From assembly GCA_905221605.1 (NCBI GenBank), contig CAJNDS010000177.1:1-64000 (forward strand): a stretch of DNA of 64,000 nt. The letters run 5' to 3'. The notes below the pieces were generated by a model. It worked only from the letters and a program-made list of their open reading frames with translations, ran no database searches and was not told the origin of the DNA. Positions 41,545 through 53,095 of the stretch are shown here, in pieces. The DNA comes from Symbiodinium natans (taxonomy: Eukaryota; Sar; Dinophyceae; Suessiales; Symbiodiniaceae). Position numbers and translations under genes: made by a program. The number at the start of each line of letters is the position of its first letter. Position 1 is the stretch's first letter.

Positions 41545-41605
41545 AAACCCTAAACCCTAAACCCTAAACCCTAAACCCTAAGCCCCTAAAAACCCTAAAA
41601 ACGTA
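41545..41605 (-). repeat. CCCTAAA array upstream of the ELFAG exon
   Basis: Five clean units and degraded ones, about 40 bp before the CCCCCTCAG acceptor at 41641. 40432-41544 is a non-repetitive stretch with no frame I trust. Confidence 0.85.
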
Positions 41606-41641
41606 TACACCCATAGATTTTGGTAGGGCCCTCCCCCTCAG

Positions 41642-43052
41642 TCTTGCTCATTGAGGTCTATGTAATGCTACTGATTTTGTGCTGGCATTTGAAAATCGAC
41701 CTTCCGTCTACTCCGGGGCCATGCCAAGTCCTCGAGCTCTTCGCCGGTCGAGCTCGCATATCTCGTTTGGGCACATCTCTGGGTCTAAGTTGTCATGCGC
41801 ACGATGCAACTTATGACACTGGCAGATCGATTGGTGCATCCGCTATGAATATCAACACAGCAGCAGGATTCACGTCAGGCACCTATTTCACAATGTCTGT
41901 GTGTGTGCCTGCTCCCAAGCTTTTGGTGTCTCATGTGCCTTCGAGCTGTTGTTTAGGTTGGCGATCTTATCAATTTTGTCTTCGTGTGATGATGATTTGA
42001 TCACAATCGCTGGGCTGGTCTGCTCAACTTGGGTGCAAGTAAACGCCGGGACCTCTGGCAGGGACGTCCTCAACCCGATGGGTCGGGTGCATTTGCCCAG
42101 CGTTGCTTCCGCCAACGTGATGACAAGCAGGTGCTGCGGCATGTTTCATTGTGGCAGACTTGGGGGGTAGGGGGGGGGGGGGGAGGTTGGGCTCATGTTT
42201 GACGCCAGGCTTATTCTCTTGCTGCTGACTATCCAGTTAGCCGGTGGGGTTTGGCTGCTCGAGCAGCCCATCAGCAGCATTGTGAACCTGCACGATCGGT
42301 TCATCTGGCTGCTCAGGGTTTTGTCCCGTGCTGGGCTTCAAGTGACCTGATTGGAGCCAGCTTTTATTTTTTGTTCTGTTTCTAACATAGTACTTCCTGC
42401 TAGCTTGGAGGACTTCCAGCACCAACAGCCTAAGATCTACCGCCAACCGTTTTGGATGCTCAAGTATGGTGCGGGCACCTACAAGAGATCGAAAGTATGG
42501 AGCAACAGTTGGAGAGTGGTACTGTTGGCAACGGAAGCGATCAACAAAAAGAAAGACAAATGCCTCTTTCGCACGTCCACGCAGTATATGAAGAACGGCC
42601 GGCGCTGCTTTCGAGGCAGCAAACGTTTGAAAGCGACACAGACCTTTGCCTTAAACCTGGTGGGTTTCTTTTTGTTATTGCTTTGTGTCAGATGCTCAAA
42701 GGCGGCCTGTTTGCAAAAATTGTTTCTTAGGCAGTACCCGGCTGGCTTTGCAGCAAAAGTCCTCACCATTCGTCGTACTCTGCTGAAGCACAAGCCAAAG
42801 CTACCAACAGAACTTTGGACTGCAATTAGCAGCTTATGTAAGCCAGTGACCCAATTTGTACATCCCTCGGACCAACTGCAGGTGAAGCCCCAGTTCTCTG
42901 AGAAGCCCCTCCCGGAACTCTTCCAGGAACGCGCCTCGTCGCATGATAGTTGGCCGGATGCAGATATCGTCTCTTGTGTGGCGTATGTCCGCGCCAGCGT
43001 TCACCTTAGCTTGCCACAGGCTTGGCGGGATGTCCTGCCTACAGCTTTGTAG
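41642..43052 (+). CDS. ELFAG-motif (cytosine-methyltransferase-like) protein, five exons
   Basis: Exons 41642-41873, 41957-42130, 42209-42341, 42420-42640 and 42732-43052 (stop TAG) join in phase throughout. The first carries CQVLELFAGRARISRLG, close to motif I (DLFAG) of C5-DNA methyltransferases, followed by a DATYD and NINTAAGF segment. The second has AGLVCSTWVQVNAGTSGRDV, in the place of the catalytic PC motif but with VC, so methylation activity is doubtful. The third has GGVWLLEQPISSIVNLHDRF and the fourth QPFWMLKYGAGTYKRSKVWS. The first three introns are GT-AG (83, 78 and 78 bp). The last (42641-42731) begins GA and ends AG, joining CA|G so that the frame runs ATQQYPAGF. I recall this family as highly repeated in dinoflagellate genomes, mostly without a name. 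The upstream part is likely the gene at 37054-40431. Confidence 0.75.
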
Positions 43053-43144
43053 CCACGCAACTTTGCAATTCACTTCAATTAAACTCAGCTTGTGAGCTGG
43101 TTGCACACGCAAACACCCACGCTGGCGAAGCAAAAACGAAGCCT

Positions 43145-43340
43145 TAAGGGTACCAGACCTTGTTGTGGAGGATTTTCGTGCGTCAGACCTTGTTGTGGAG
43201 GATTTTCGTGGCTTCTGAAGGCTTTTGAGTGGCTTTTGCTCTTTTTTGCAGGATTTTGGAGGATTTTGAGGGTTCGGAATCCGGCGGTCTTACCCGGGAT
43301 TGAGGCGGTCTTACCCGGGATCTCGGCGGTCTTGCCCGGT
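43145..43340. repeat. Short direct repeats (GTTGTGGAGGATTTTCGTG; GCGGTCTTACCCGGGAT)
   Basis: CAGACCTTGTTGTGGAGGAT occurs twice (about 34 bp apart) and GCGGTCTTACCCGGGATT-like units three times, just downstream of the ELFAG gene stop. 43340-43830 is C-rich with a CCCCCC tract and no credible gene. Confidence 0.75.
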
Positions 43341-43829
43341 CCCCCCCACCCACACCACCCCCCAACCCCACCCAGCCCCCAACCCTGAGCTCGCCCAAAC
43401 AGCAAACAGCTCACTCAGAGTGTAGGTTTGCCCTGAACCAATCTCCCGCCACCCACCCCCCCCCCCCCCCTTTGACCGCACCCTCCCGCCCGCCCAACCA
43501 ACCCGTCGAATCCCCCCACCAACACTCTCCTTCCCACCAAAAAAAGGAGTGTGCGGGCCCGTTGGCCGGGTGCCCGGGGGTGTGGTGGAGGCCTTGTTCT
43601 TCGGAACTTGGCAGGGAGCTCTGAGGCCAACGCAGCGGTGGGGCTGTATGACAGCAGGGCGATGGGCTACGCGCCTGTTGGGGCTTTCCTGTGTTAGGTG
43701 TGTGAACACACACCTAACTCCTCCACTGCTGGGATGGGAGGCCTTGCAAATCCCCCACACCCTCCCTTCCCACGACCCCCCAAACCGATCCTCTCAAACC
43801 GGGAAAATTTTGGACCCCGAAATTTACCG

Positions 43830-43878
43830 CAAACCCTAAACCCCAAACCCTAAACCCTAAACCCTAAACCCTAAACCT
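43830..43878 (-). repeat. Interstitial CCCTAAA array
   Basis: Six units, ending just before TTTTTGCACACAG, an acceptor-like border. Confidence 0.85.
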
Positions 43879-44078
43879 TTTTGCACACAGAACGACTCTA
43901 CCATAACACACCCTGCTTGCGATACGGCCAGCTATGCGGGAGCGAAAAAAACAACCTTTTGTACCCACCAACCTCCCCCCAATCCCCGCAAAACCCCTGC
44001 ACCCGAAACCTGAAAGCTTTCTTGAACCCAAATAACGCAGCTGCCCGAAACCCTAAACCTTCTGAGAAAGGACGCAGG

Positions 44079-47000
44079 TTCCGTGCGTTGAATATCGTCC
44101 AGGTTCTTCAAGATTTGGGTTACAATGCAACAGTTAGAGAGCCGGACCTTGAGTTCGGAGACCCTCTTGAGGGGGGTGGGCCTTCTTCGAACAGCCACCA
44201 TGAGCCTGGAGAATGATGCCGAGTACCTGGCTTTAGCCCAACGGAGAGAAGAGCTTCTTGTATTCCAACCAAATGATGAGTGTAGCTGAAGCGTTGCTGT
44301 GTGCATTCTGAAACCTGCCCCAACAAAAATATGTGGACCGTAAGCGTTCCTAGCCAAGGCACAGATGGAAGCAAGGAAAGACCAGGAGCGGGAGGAAAAA
44401 GCAGTGGCGGCAGTAGCTGCCATTGCGCCTGAGTGGAGCCGACCAATGACAGGATCTGAGCTATTCCGTCTGCAGAACGCAGAGACACAGTGTGTAGACT
44501 CACCTTCACCCAGCCAGGACCAAGCACCGCAGGGGTTTCAAGGGGGCGTGCAGGATGTAGAGGCGTCGGGGGGGGATGCCAGCAAGCCAGAAAGTGAGCC
44601 AAGCCATCACCCAGCAAGCAACTCACCGGAGGGCTTCGAAGGGTTGCAGGTGGATGCCGGCAAGCCAGAAAGTGAACCAAAGGGGGTTCAAGATGCACCA
44701 GAGCAAGCCCCACCACCATCACAGCGTGTCGAGGATCTTGCAACGAAACCGAAGCAGGGTTCAGCGCCAGAGGGGAAGGAGCGGGGGTCAATGTGTGGCA
44801 AGACAGGAAAGCCTGCCCCAAAGAGTGGCACGGGAACACCGGGCAGTGCGCTCCAGGAGAAGTACAGGGATGCGTATGTGGACCCAAGGGAAAAAGCCCC
44901 CCCACCACACCAGCACGAAAGCAAGTTCCTCAAACGACTTCGCCGAGTTTGCACGCCAAAGGAGAGCGGAGAGCTCAAAGTACCACAGGAAGTGATCAAA
45001 GACTTTCAGAATCTTGAGTCAAGAGCTCGTGTGCTGCAGCTGTTTGAGAAAGTGGGCTATGAGCCTGTGCGCTGGGCGTGTTTGCAAGCATGCTCGATTG
45101 GCTAGAATCTATTACCTGCTTGTTGCCAGGCAGCTTTCATCCGCAAAACGAAAAGGATGTATGAGGAGATTCGGGAAACTACGGTCCAGACAGAGTATGA
45201 GTTTTTGACAGAAGAAGAGATGGAGGAGTTGGGTTGGTCAGAGTGCCTCGACTATTTGACTGGGTACTGGGGATAGGTTCCAAGCCTCTGCTTCTTGCAA
45301 AGAACAAACTTCTCACACATGTAGTTCCGTTCCGTTGTTAGGAAGAAGAGAAAGAATGCCAAGAAATTCTGCGAGCAGCGCAAGGGCTACACGAGGACAC
45401 AATCCTGATAATTACTGTCTTGTGTGTTCTGTTTGTCTTGCTACGGTATTAATTAGCAGGAAGTCCGACTATGGCGGCGACATGATGTACTGGGTAGCTG
45501 TGAAGATCAAGGGGGTGGACAAGCCGCCCGATTGAAACCAGTGTGATTCCAAACCCCCGAAACTCTAAATCTCAAGCCGCCCTCAAAGTGTGACCCGCTC
45601 AGGAAGACGAAGCGCAGTGTGGTGCAAGAGCTGCTGGAGGGCGACGTGGACTCCGACGACCCAATGCCTGAGCATACAGATGGGCCCCCGGTGCTCGAGC
45701 AGCTAGAGGAATCAGGCTAGGTGTTTTGCTGGGTTTCAGCTTCAGAAGGACTGAAAGGAATCCTCCGGTGTATTTTGAATTGGGATTGTTCCTTCTTATT
45801 GGGTTGGTAGGGTTTCTAGGGTTTAGAGGGTTTATATTTTTTGAGGGTTTAGAGGGCTTGGAGGGTTTGTAGCATTTAGAGAGTTTAGAGGGTTGTTGCA
45901 CACCCACGAAACACACCCCGAAACATACCCCCGAAACATACCCGCGAAGCTTGCCCCCGAAGTTGCAGGTAAAGTGCCGCGCAACAAACCCCGAAACTAA
46001 CCCCCGAAACATACCCACGAAAGGTCCCCTGATCTCAACACCAGTCGCCCGCCCCCCGCCCCAGCATCGAAGAAACCCAATTGATATGATTGTTTTCGCT
46101 TCCCCCTGAAGCCTAAAGCCTGAAGCCTAACCCTAATGGTAGAGAACTTTGGGGGGTTGAAGGTTTCTGAGATTCAGACAGTTTGAATCTAGACGCCAAC
46201 AAAAACACCTAGCCCAAATAGATATATCTCACCTAGGCAAGACAGCAAACCTCACGACCCTAGAGCCCCTCCCTTCCCATGATTTCGCGCAGGCGGTGGA
46301 GCTGATGCTGCTGGCCAGGAGAACGAAGACGAGGAGGATGAATCCTCGGATGATGGTGCAGAGGCCACAGCACTGCTGAAGAAGGTGCAGTTCCCAGACC
46401 TAGAGAAAGAGAAGAAGCCTTCAGAGGCCTGTGGCAAGGTATGCCTCTGTGTGTCGAAGCGGATGAGCAAGGTACAGGCTCTCATAGACAAATTCGAAAC
46501 GCTGGTTCCCCAAGCCAAAGACACAAAGGCAGGTACCAGTACCAATGTGAAGACTTGCCCTTAGTTGTTTATCCTGATGCGTTGGAGCTGTGTGTGAGAG
46601 ACCGACGCACTTTCTGACAGTTGACAAGATCCTTTAGCCTGAGGATGCTGGAAAACCTCAAGAAGACATTGGCCGATCTATCAAAGGTTGATGATGACAT
46701 TTCGGCTATTCGCAGCAAAGGTCTTGTGGACGGGTTTACGAAAGAGTTCCTAAGCATGCACGTAGTGCCTGAGTTTTCACCCAGGGGGGGTGCTTATGAC
46801 ACGACAACGAAGCCGAGGAACCAAAAGGTTCTCCGTGGCCTCTTCGAGAATGCCAAGCGCACGTGCCATCCTTAAGTGTCACGGTGAAGTTTCACTGGCA
46901 GGTAAGGTCTTGCTACCCTACTATCCTCACCCTGACAGGGCGATCCAAGTGGAGGTCTATGATCAACGTTGCAAGCCACTTGCTGTCAATGATGATGCTT

Positions 47001-47365
47001 TAGGCCACACAAGCTGTGCCCTACCCCTTAAGGGTTTAGGGTTAGGGTTTAAGGGTTTTTAAAGGTTTTTTTCACTCCTGCAAAGCTGGGGCGAATCCAC
47101 ATCGCAGGGCAAGGGTTTAAGGGCTAAGGGTTTAGAGTTTGGGGTTTAGGGTTCTTAGCCTGGAAGCTAGCTTCAACCCACCCTCACCCAAAGTGTACTG
47201 AGGCCCCTTCTACAGGGACTGAGGCCTGAGCCCAAGGTGGCCTCCAAGGCCCCCAAAGTGGCCGTGGCCCCCAAGACAACCCCAAAGCCGAAGGCGAAAG
47301 TGAAGGCAAAAGGAAAGGAGGATTCAGAGGCTGAAGAGCCACCAGCGAAAAGAAAGCGTGCGTAA
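44079..47365 (+). CDS. Multi-exon protein with TEYEFLTEEEM and MYWV motifs
   Basis: Pieces: 44079-about 44160 (RALNIVQVLQDLGYNATVRE), 44354-45090 (AKAQMEARKDQEREEKAVAA to FEKVGYEPVRWACLQ), about 45132-45268 (AAFIRKTKRMYEEIRETTVQ, then TEYEFLTEEEMEELGWSE), 45342-45395 (KKRKNAKKFCEQRKGYT), 45460-about 45528 (KSDYGGDMMYWVAVKIKG), 45603-45715 (KTKRSVVQELLEGDVDSDDP), 46293-46528 (acidic, then TALLKKVQFPDLEKEKKPSE), 46621-about 46860 (LTRSFSLRMLENLKKTLADL) and 47216-47365 (PKPKAKVKAKGKEDSEAEEP, ending PPAKRKRA). Several junctions are phase-consistent: 45395/45460 has a GA donor, 45715/46293 and 46528/46621 have GC donors. The basic C-terminus looks like a nuclear signal. Repeated dinoflagellate family by recollection; function unknown. 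Boundaries at 44160, 45268 and 46860 are uncertain. Confidence 0.65.
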
Positions 47366-48414
47366 GCAACTTTTGCTGACAGCCCATTTTGGGGAAGGGC
47401 ATGCAATCCTAAAAAAGTCATTATGATGCAAGCTGCCCTTTCCAGGGTGTGTCTCCGAGTGCCCTAGGCATGGTTTGTGGTTTCAAACAAGGGAGATCGC
47501 GCGTGGATCCCTCGGCCAAAAGTGCTCATGCTCCAGCTGCCACGCACACTCCACGAAGAACCTTTGGAGCCGTCTTCGTTTGGGTGGAGGATTTTGGTGG
47601 CTTGAGATTTCGGGCATTCGCGCACAGCGGCCCACAACCCCAAATGGAGTCTTGAACCCTAATTCCTCTAAATCTTGTACTCTAAAACCCTATACATGTA
47701 TTATATATTTCGAACTTCGAAACCCTAAACCCCAAACCTGAATCTTACTCAACACATCTCTCAAATGGAGTGTTGCGCCCGAATTCCCAAAGCAGGACGA
47801 GCCCAATAAGTCTTGCACTCTAAAACCCTATAAACACTTCGAGCTTCGAAACCCTAACCCCAAGCCTGAATCCAGCATATCTTAACCTATGCCAGGTGAA
47901 GACACCGAGGATGTGGAGCTCGGGCGAGTGGAGATGTACGCTGAAATGCTCGGCGACGGTGCAGATTCCTGAGATGTTGGGTTGGTTCGGCAAGAGCATT
48001 CAGGGTTGATTCGTTGTGATTCGGCAGGTATTGCTTGGAGAGCTGGGTGGGGGTTGAGGATGGAGGGTGTTTAAAGTTTATGTTTGACAGCTCCAGGCTG
48101 TAGTTTCGTCGGGTAGAAGGAGTGTCACCTCTGGGTGTATTGAGGGTTGTTTTTGGGTTTTTTTTTGTTAAAAAGCTTTCGGTGCCCAACAAGGCCTCTC
48201 GAAGTCCTAGTTGCTCAACGCCCCTCATACCCTACCGGACCCCTGGGAGGACCCAAGAAGTAGAACCCCCAATGCACTACTAGTGGGTCTTTTTTCAGGA
48301 ACAGTGAAGGGGATCAGGGGTCAGAATCCTTTTGATTGCAAGAGCTAGGCAATAATGGCACCAAAGTGACCCCTGATATTGCTTGACTCCATAAGTTCTC
48401 ACAAGCGAACGTAG

Positions 48415-48695
48415 GCAAGGGTTTAGGGTTTAGGGTTTAGGGTTTAGGGTTTAGCGTTTAGGGTTTAGGGTTTGGGTTTAGGGTTTAGGGTTTAGGGTTT
48501 AGGGTTTAGGGTTTAGGGTTTAGGGTTTAGGGTGTAGGGTTTAGGGTTTAGGGTTTAGGGTTTAGGGTTTAGGGTTTAGGGTTTAGATTTAGGGTTTAGG
48601 GTTTAGGGTTTAGGGTTTAGGGTTTAGGGTTTAGGGTTTAGGGTTTAGGGTTTAGGGTTTAGGGTTTAGGGTTTAGGGTTTAGGGTTTAGGGTTT
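48415..48695 (+). repeat. Long interstitial TTTAGGG array
   Basis: About 40 units with only a few variants (TTTAGCG, GTGTAGGG, TTTAGATTTAGGG). It separates the gene ending at 47365 from the one starting near 48831. 47370-48410 between has no convincing gene, only short telomere-like motifs. Confidence 0.95.
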
Positions 48696-48830
48696 ACAGA
48701 GCCCGACCCCAATTCCAAAATCTGTTCGCAAGATTCAGGCGTTCATTGCAACACTTCTGGTTCCCTGCAGCCCAAACCCCAACTATTCAACTATTCAATT
48801 GCTTTTTTTGCTTTACGTTTGCCCAGGCAA

Positions 48831-50745
48831 GCGCCAGAGACACCAAGAGGTGTCTTTGCCAGATGAGGAATCCGGGACAGCCAGAGAACAAACGTCGAAA
48901 TATCACAAATGAGGAGCGTGACTGCCACGCTTACTTTACCCGCAAGGGCCTTTCGTTGAGAGTCCCCATTACTTCTCGACAGTACATTGTTCAGGGTTCG
49001 GCCAGCGTCCAGACTTGGCACGTCAAAATCGAGCACTGGTTGACATATCTGCTTGGGTCGGCTTCTTGTCTAGTGGCTGGCGGGCAGAGCCCCCTTCATG
49101 CGCAGCTGGATGCTTTCTGGAAGATGTACAAGCCCCTTGCCCATTTTTGTGCGGTTGTCGTACCTTGTTTTTTCCACTTTGTTTTTGCCAGCAAACAAGG
49201 TCGTACCTTATTTTTTCCATCTTGTTTTGCCAGCAAACAAGGTATCATCACAGCGATCACGCGATATTCGCGCAGGATGGCATCAAGCTGTCAAACACTC
49301 TGCCCCTCATCCTGTTTTCAGACGAAGGGAAGGGCCCGAAACGCGGGAACTATTTGCTCTTCACAATCGAGTCTCCAATTGGTTTGTCAGAGGTGGAGGC
49401 GGGGCAACCCTGCTCATGCTCTTCGCATGTGGCGCGGACTCCAGCAGAGTTTGTGCCACAGTGCTACGGGGCACCAGCTGCTTCCGACGCAACCGAAGAG
49501 GCTGCAAAGCAGACGACAAATATTAAAGGACATTCTGCTTTGACCAGACATGTTTTGTTTGGCCTTCCTGACTGGGTCTACAAGCACCATGGTTTTATCC
49601 TCGACGACATGATGGGCGTCGTGGCGCAAGAGTTGGAATATTTGTTCAAGAACGGCTTTGTTGTCAAGGGCAAAAGGTATTGGGTGGCCCTTGTGGGAAT
49701 CAAGGGAGACATGAAACAAATTGCAGAAAAAATCTGCAATTTGACAAGGTCGTATGCCCATCTGGGCAAAGTTCACCATTATGGTATCTGCAGCCATTGC
49801 ATGGCGGGTACAACAGCTGATGTTCCATGGGATGAAATAAGCCACGACCCCTCGTGGGCAAGAACATTGTTTGCAGCACGCCCGTGGCGCGAGGATCCTG
49901 TGTTGTGCAGCCTTCCTCCTTTCGATGAGGCCGCGCCAGAAGCTGTGCTAAAGCATGATGTGTTCCATCTATTCAAGGTAGGCCTTGGCCGCGATCTGTG
50001 CGGAGCAACTGTGTTGCTTGCGAGGCTCGGGCATTACGACTTCAATGTTGGCGAGTCAAAAGAGCTCAATGCGCGATTGCAACGTGCATATCAACATTTC
50101 AGGCTTTGGGCCCTTGCCGAACACACGGCGCCTGCTTGCAGGTATTTTTCTGACAGTCTCTTCAACCTCAAAAAACTCGCAGACTATGCGTGGGCCAGCA
50201 CCAAAGGCTCGGACACCGTCCTCTTCTTGAAATACGTCCATTTTTATGCCAGCCTCATCTTGCAGAACCCGGACATTTCAGAAGACCACCGACGCCTTTT
50301 GCGGCTTCTTTGCAAGACAATCAAGTCGTCCCAGGCTGCCCTCCACATCATATACTCGCATGGACTCTGGCTGGATCGTGTCTGTGCGCAGAGTTTGTAC
50401 CTCCACCTCATGAAGTTGCTTGCCGGATACCAAGCCCTTGCGGCCCGAAGCCTCGCTATGCGCATGTCATTTTTCTGCCTCAAGCCCAAATTCCACGGGC
50501 TACACCATCTAGCATACGACCTCAAGGAGGCATTGCATGGACCAGGGCCCTTGATCTTAAATCCCGCCACATGGGCTTGCGATCAAAACGAAGACACGAT
50601 CGGGAAAGTCTGTTCCCTCACGTTGAAAGTATCGGTACGAACTATCAACCGCAGAGTGCTTCAGCGACATTTCCTGAAGAAATGTGCTGTGATTCGCCGT
50701 CACAAGAACGAGCGCCGGGCCTGTGGCCTTCCTTGCACATCTTGA
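48831..50745 (+). CDS. Large dinoflagellate repeat-family protein of unknown function
   Basis: From about 49250 one frame is open for almost 500 codons to the TGA at 50743-50745. Marked segments are HAIFAQDGIKLSNTLPLILF, DWVYKHHGFILDDMMGVVAQ, RYWVALVGIKGDMKQIAEK, YGICSHCMAGTTADVPWDE, LKHDVFHLFKVGLGRDLCGA and LKPKFHGLHHLAYDLKEALH, with NPATWACDQNEDTIGKV near the end. The conserved D, H, C and K residues look catalytic or structural, and the layout recalls a transposase, but I cannot place the DDE triad. The 5' part (48831-49245) is split over frames: GKRQRHQEVSLPDEESGTAR after a TTGCCCAG acceptor, and HVKIEHWLTYLLGSAS near 49020. Introns or frame breaks lie at about 48910 and 49155-49250. The same family is, by recollection, found many times in dinoflagellate genomes, often beside ELFAG genes. 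Confidence 0.65.
49157..49241 (+). repeat. Tandem duplication (43 + 42 bp) with splice-like borders
   Basis: GTCGTACCTTGTTTTTTCCA ... TTTTTGCCAGCAAACAAG at 49157-49199 is repeated at 49200-49241 with three changes. Each copy starts with GT, has a pyrimidine tract and GCCAG, and ends in CAAACAAG. Confidence 0.85.
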
Positions 50746-50959
50746 GCCGTGGTTTTCTTTCAGCAACCCCCAGGCTATAGTTATTGATACCGCTCTCATG
50801 CTTTTGTAGACTATGTTCTTGCGTAGGCTATGCTAAGGCTTTCTAACTGAACCCTGAAGTCTCGAGCCCCATAGCTTTACAGTTGCCAGAAAAGGATGAT
50901 GGACCACTCAGAAGAACACCAAACCTGCAACATGATGGAAAGCCCTAGAGCCCAGAAGC

Positions 50960-51083
50960 TTTGCTCCAGGGTGCTGCGCTAGACCAGGCAGAGCAGCAGG
51001 CGGCCATGGAAAAGGGACAGCCGCTCCAATCCCTGAACCTTCCTGAAGCCCTAAGTGCTGAGGCATCCCTTTATGAACCCTGA
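50960..51083 (+). CDS. Candidate exon downstream of the repeat-family gene
   Basis: After GAGCCCAG the frame reads ALLQGAALDQAEQQAAMEKG and then QPLQSLNLPEALSAEASLYE to TGA. A helical, Gln/Glu-rich peptide; gene context unclear. Confidence 0.3.
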
Positions 51084-51084
51084 G

Positions 51085-51215
51085 CCCGTAGGGTTTAGGG
51101 TTTGGGGTTTAGGGTTTAGGGTTTAGGGTTTTAGGGTTTAGGGCTGAGGGAGCTTTAGGGTTTAGGGAAGCTTAGGGCTTAGGGAAGTTTAGAGCTCTTC
51201 GAAGTTTAGGGTTTG
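51085..51215 (+). repeat. Degenerate TTTAGGG array
   Basis: TTTAGGG with GGGAAGTTTAGAGC-type decay. 51220-52260 that follows has only microsatellites (TATATG at 51608-51665, C-runs at 51890-51930, G-run at 52120-52140) and no gene I trust. Confidence 0.85.
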
Positions 51216-52275
51216 GATTGTCCTTGTCCAGAACTTGCAGAGCCAGTGCTACAGATTTGAACCCGGTGTAATCCTGAACCGACTACTACCCTGATTGAAA
51301 GATGTAGGCAATGAAAGTCCAACAAAGGTGTTTGGTTCAAGGTTAAAGGACCCCTGAATGTTAAGGCATGGCCCGAACTCCGCAAGCTATTGCAAACTAA
51401 GTGGCCCCCTAGGCGGTTCACAACATTCGGAACCATAGCATCTTATTTCTGTGGATAAATCTACTAAACAGCTGTTCCAGAAAACCTGTTGCGGCTACTT
51501 TGGTTTTTGGTCGGCTACTTTCCCCATTGTCGGCGTCTTTGTTAGCGTGAGGCTGGAATTTCTGCCGGTTTGCATTCCGGCTGATATTTCGGCCGCCCGG
51601 GTTTCTAGGTATGTATATGTGTATATGTATATGTATGTATGTATATATGTATATATATATATGGGGTGCTGAAGCGAAGCTGACGCCTAGTAAGCTGACG
51701 AGCAGAATGGTTTTCATGTTGTTAAGATCCCTCATGCTACTCCTAGTGAGCAAGGCTAAGGAATTGTTTAACACATAGAAAAGCCCGGCCTGGGTCCACA
51801 ATTGTATATACCTCGATGCCTGTTCTGTTGGTCATGCCACTAGGTTGCTCCCTTACAAGAGAGCAGCCCGACCTCCCTGCTCCCCCCTCCCCTCCCCGTC
51901 CCCCCCCCCTCTTCCCTCCCCCCCAAAAAAACCACAAGAACAAAAATCACATGCCCAAACCCCAAACCGTGAGTTGAAAATCCTTAACCACCATGACAAA
52001 CAGCCCCGAGCCCACCCCCATGAGGAATGTGGAGAACATACGCCCTGCTCCCAGACCTGCGCCCTGGCTCAAGAGGGTGAAGAGTAAAGGGGTATAGGCG
52101 TCAAGGATTTAGGAATGGGGGGCGGGGGGGGGGGGGGGGGTTCAAGGGTTCAAGGGTTTCAAGGGTTCCAGGGTTCAAGAATTCAAGGGTTTCGGGCTTC
52201 CAGGGCTTTCGGAGGCGGATGTGATTGTTGTGCTGAGAGTAGAGCTGAAGATGTCTTGTTGGTTGAGCTCATGGA

Positions 52276-52276
<1 letters not shown>

Positions 52277-52311
<35 letters not shown>

Positions 52312-52333
52312 TTATATATATATATACATAGAG
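52277..52333. repeat. TA microsatellite
   Basis: About 25 TA units. 52340-53030 after it is unique, partly AT-rich sequence in which I see no gene. Confidence 0.9.
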
Positions 52334-53034
52334 TAGTTAGAGTAGATTAGTAGATGTACATGTGTTCCAAGAGGCTCCGAGTTAAATGCGCCTAGAGTTC
52401 CCTGGAGGACGATAATTTCCCCTGGACGCTAGGGTCCCTAAACTGCCCTAAGCCCAAAAGACCATCAACAGTGCCCTAAAAACGCAAATACATCGAAGTC
52501 GAAACCGTGACCTTAAATCCTTAAACCCCCCATGAACCCTAAACCCTAAAGCCTATAAACACCAAGCTTTCAACAACCCCAGCCCCACACCCCAAGCCCC
52601 GATGCACGCTGACATCCCTAAATGCACGTGAGCAATAGGACCTTTTATGTGGCATTTGGTGTGGAGGCTATGTTTAAGGGCGAATTTTGAGAAGCTTGCA
52701 GACTTTGAGGGATTTCCACACTAAAAAGAAGTAAGGCTCAGGCGTAAATGTGTTCAAGCAGTCTCGACTTTTCTGCAAGAATCGAGCTGTTGAAAAAAGA
52801 TGCCCTTCAAGCCTGAGCCTTGCTTGAAAGAAGCTCGGTTCCTTAGCGTTTCTGTACCTTCAGCAAAATAGGTCTTCAACATATCTAGGAACTAGGAAAA
52901 GAGTGAAGGGTTAAAAAAAAAAACGAAGGGTGCTGCACAGGTTCAAACTTCTGAGCTATGTTAGCAAGAGGCTCCGAGGATGCATGACGAGGTGCCCTGG
53001 GCTTCTTCAGCCCGAACATGCCTCAGGAAGCCTA

Positions 53035-53095
53035 AGCCCTAAACCCTAAACCCTAAACCCTAAACCCTAAACCCTAAACCCTAAACCCTAAACCC
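53035..53095 (-). repeat. Interstitial CCCTAAA array
   Basis: Eight perfect units. The following piece 53098-53165 (ALAAAAFLCDRRTTTRTDLK) is exon-like. Confidence 0.9.

Noticed and set aside
43085-43760. Several Gly/Trp-rich minus-strand frames
   Set aside because: Arise from C-rich tracts and short direct repeats; inconsistent between frames and without motifs.
48415-48695. True chromosome end
   Set aside because: The array is internal, with genes on both sides and dozens of similar short arrays in both orientations.
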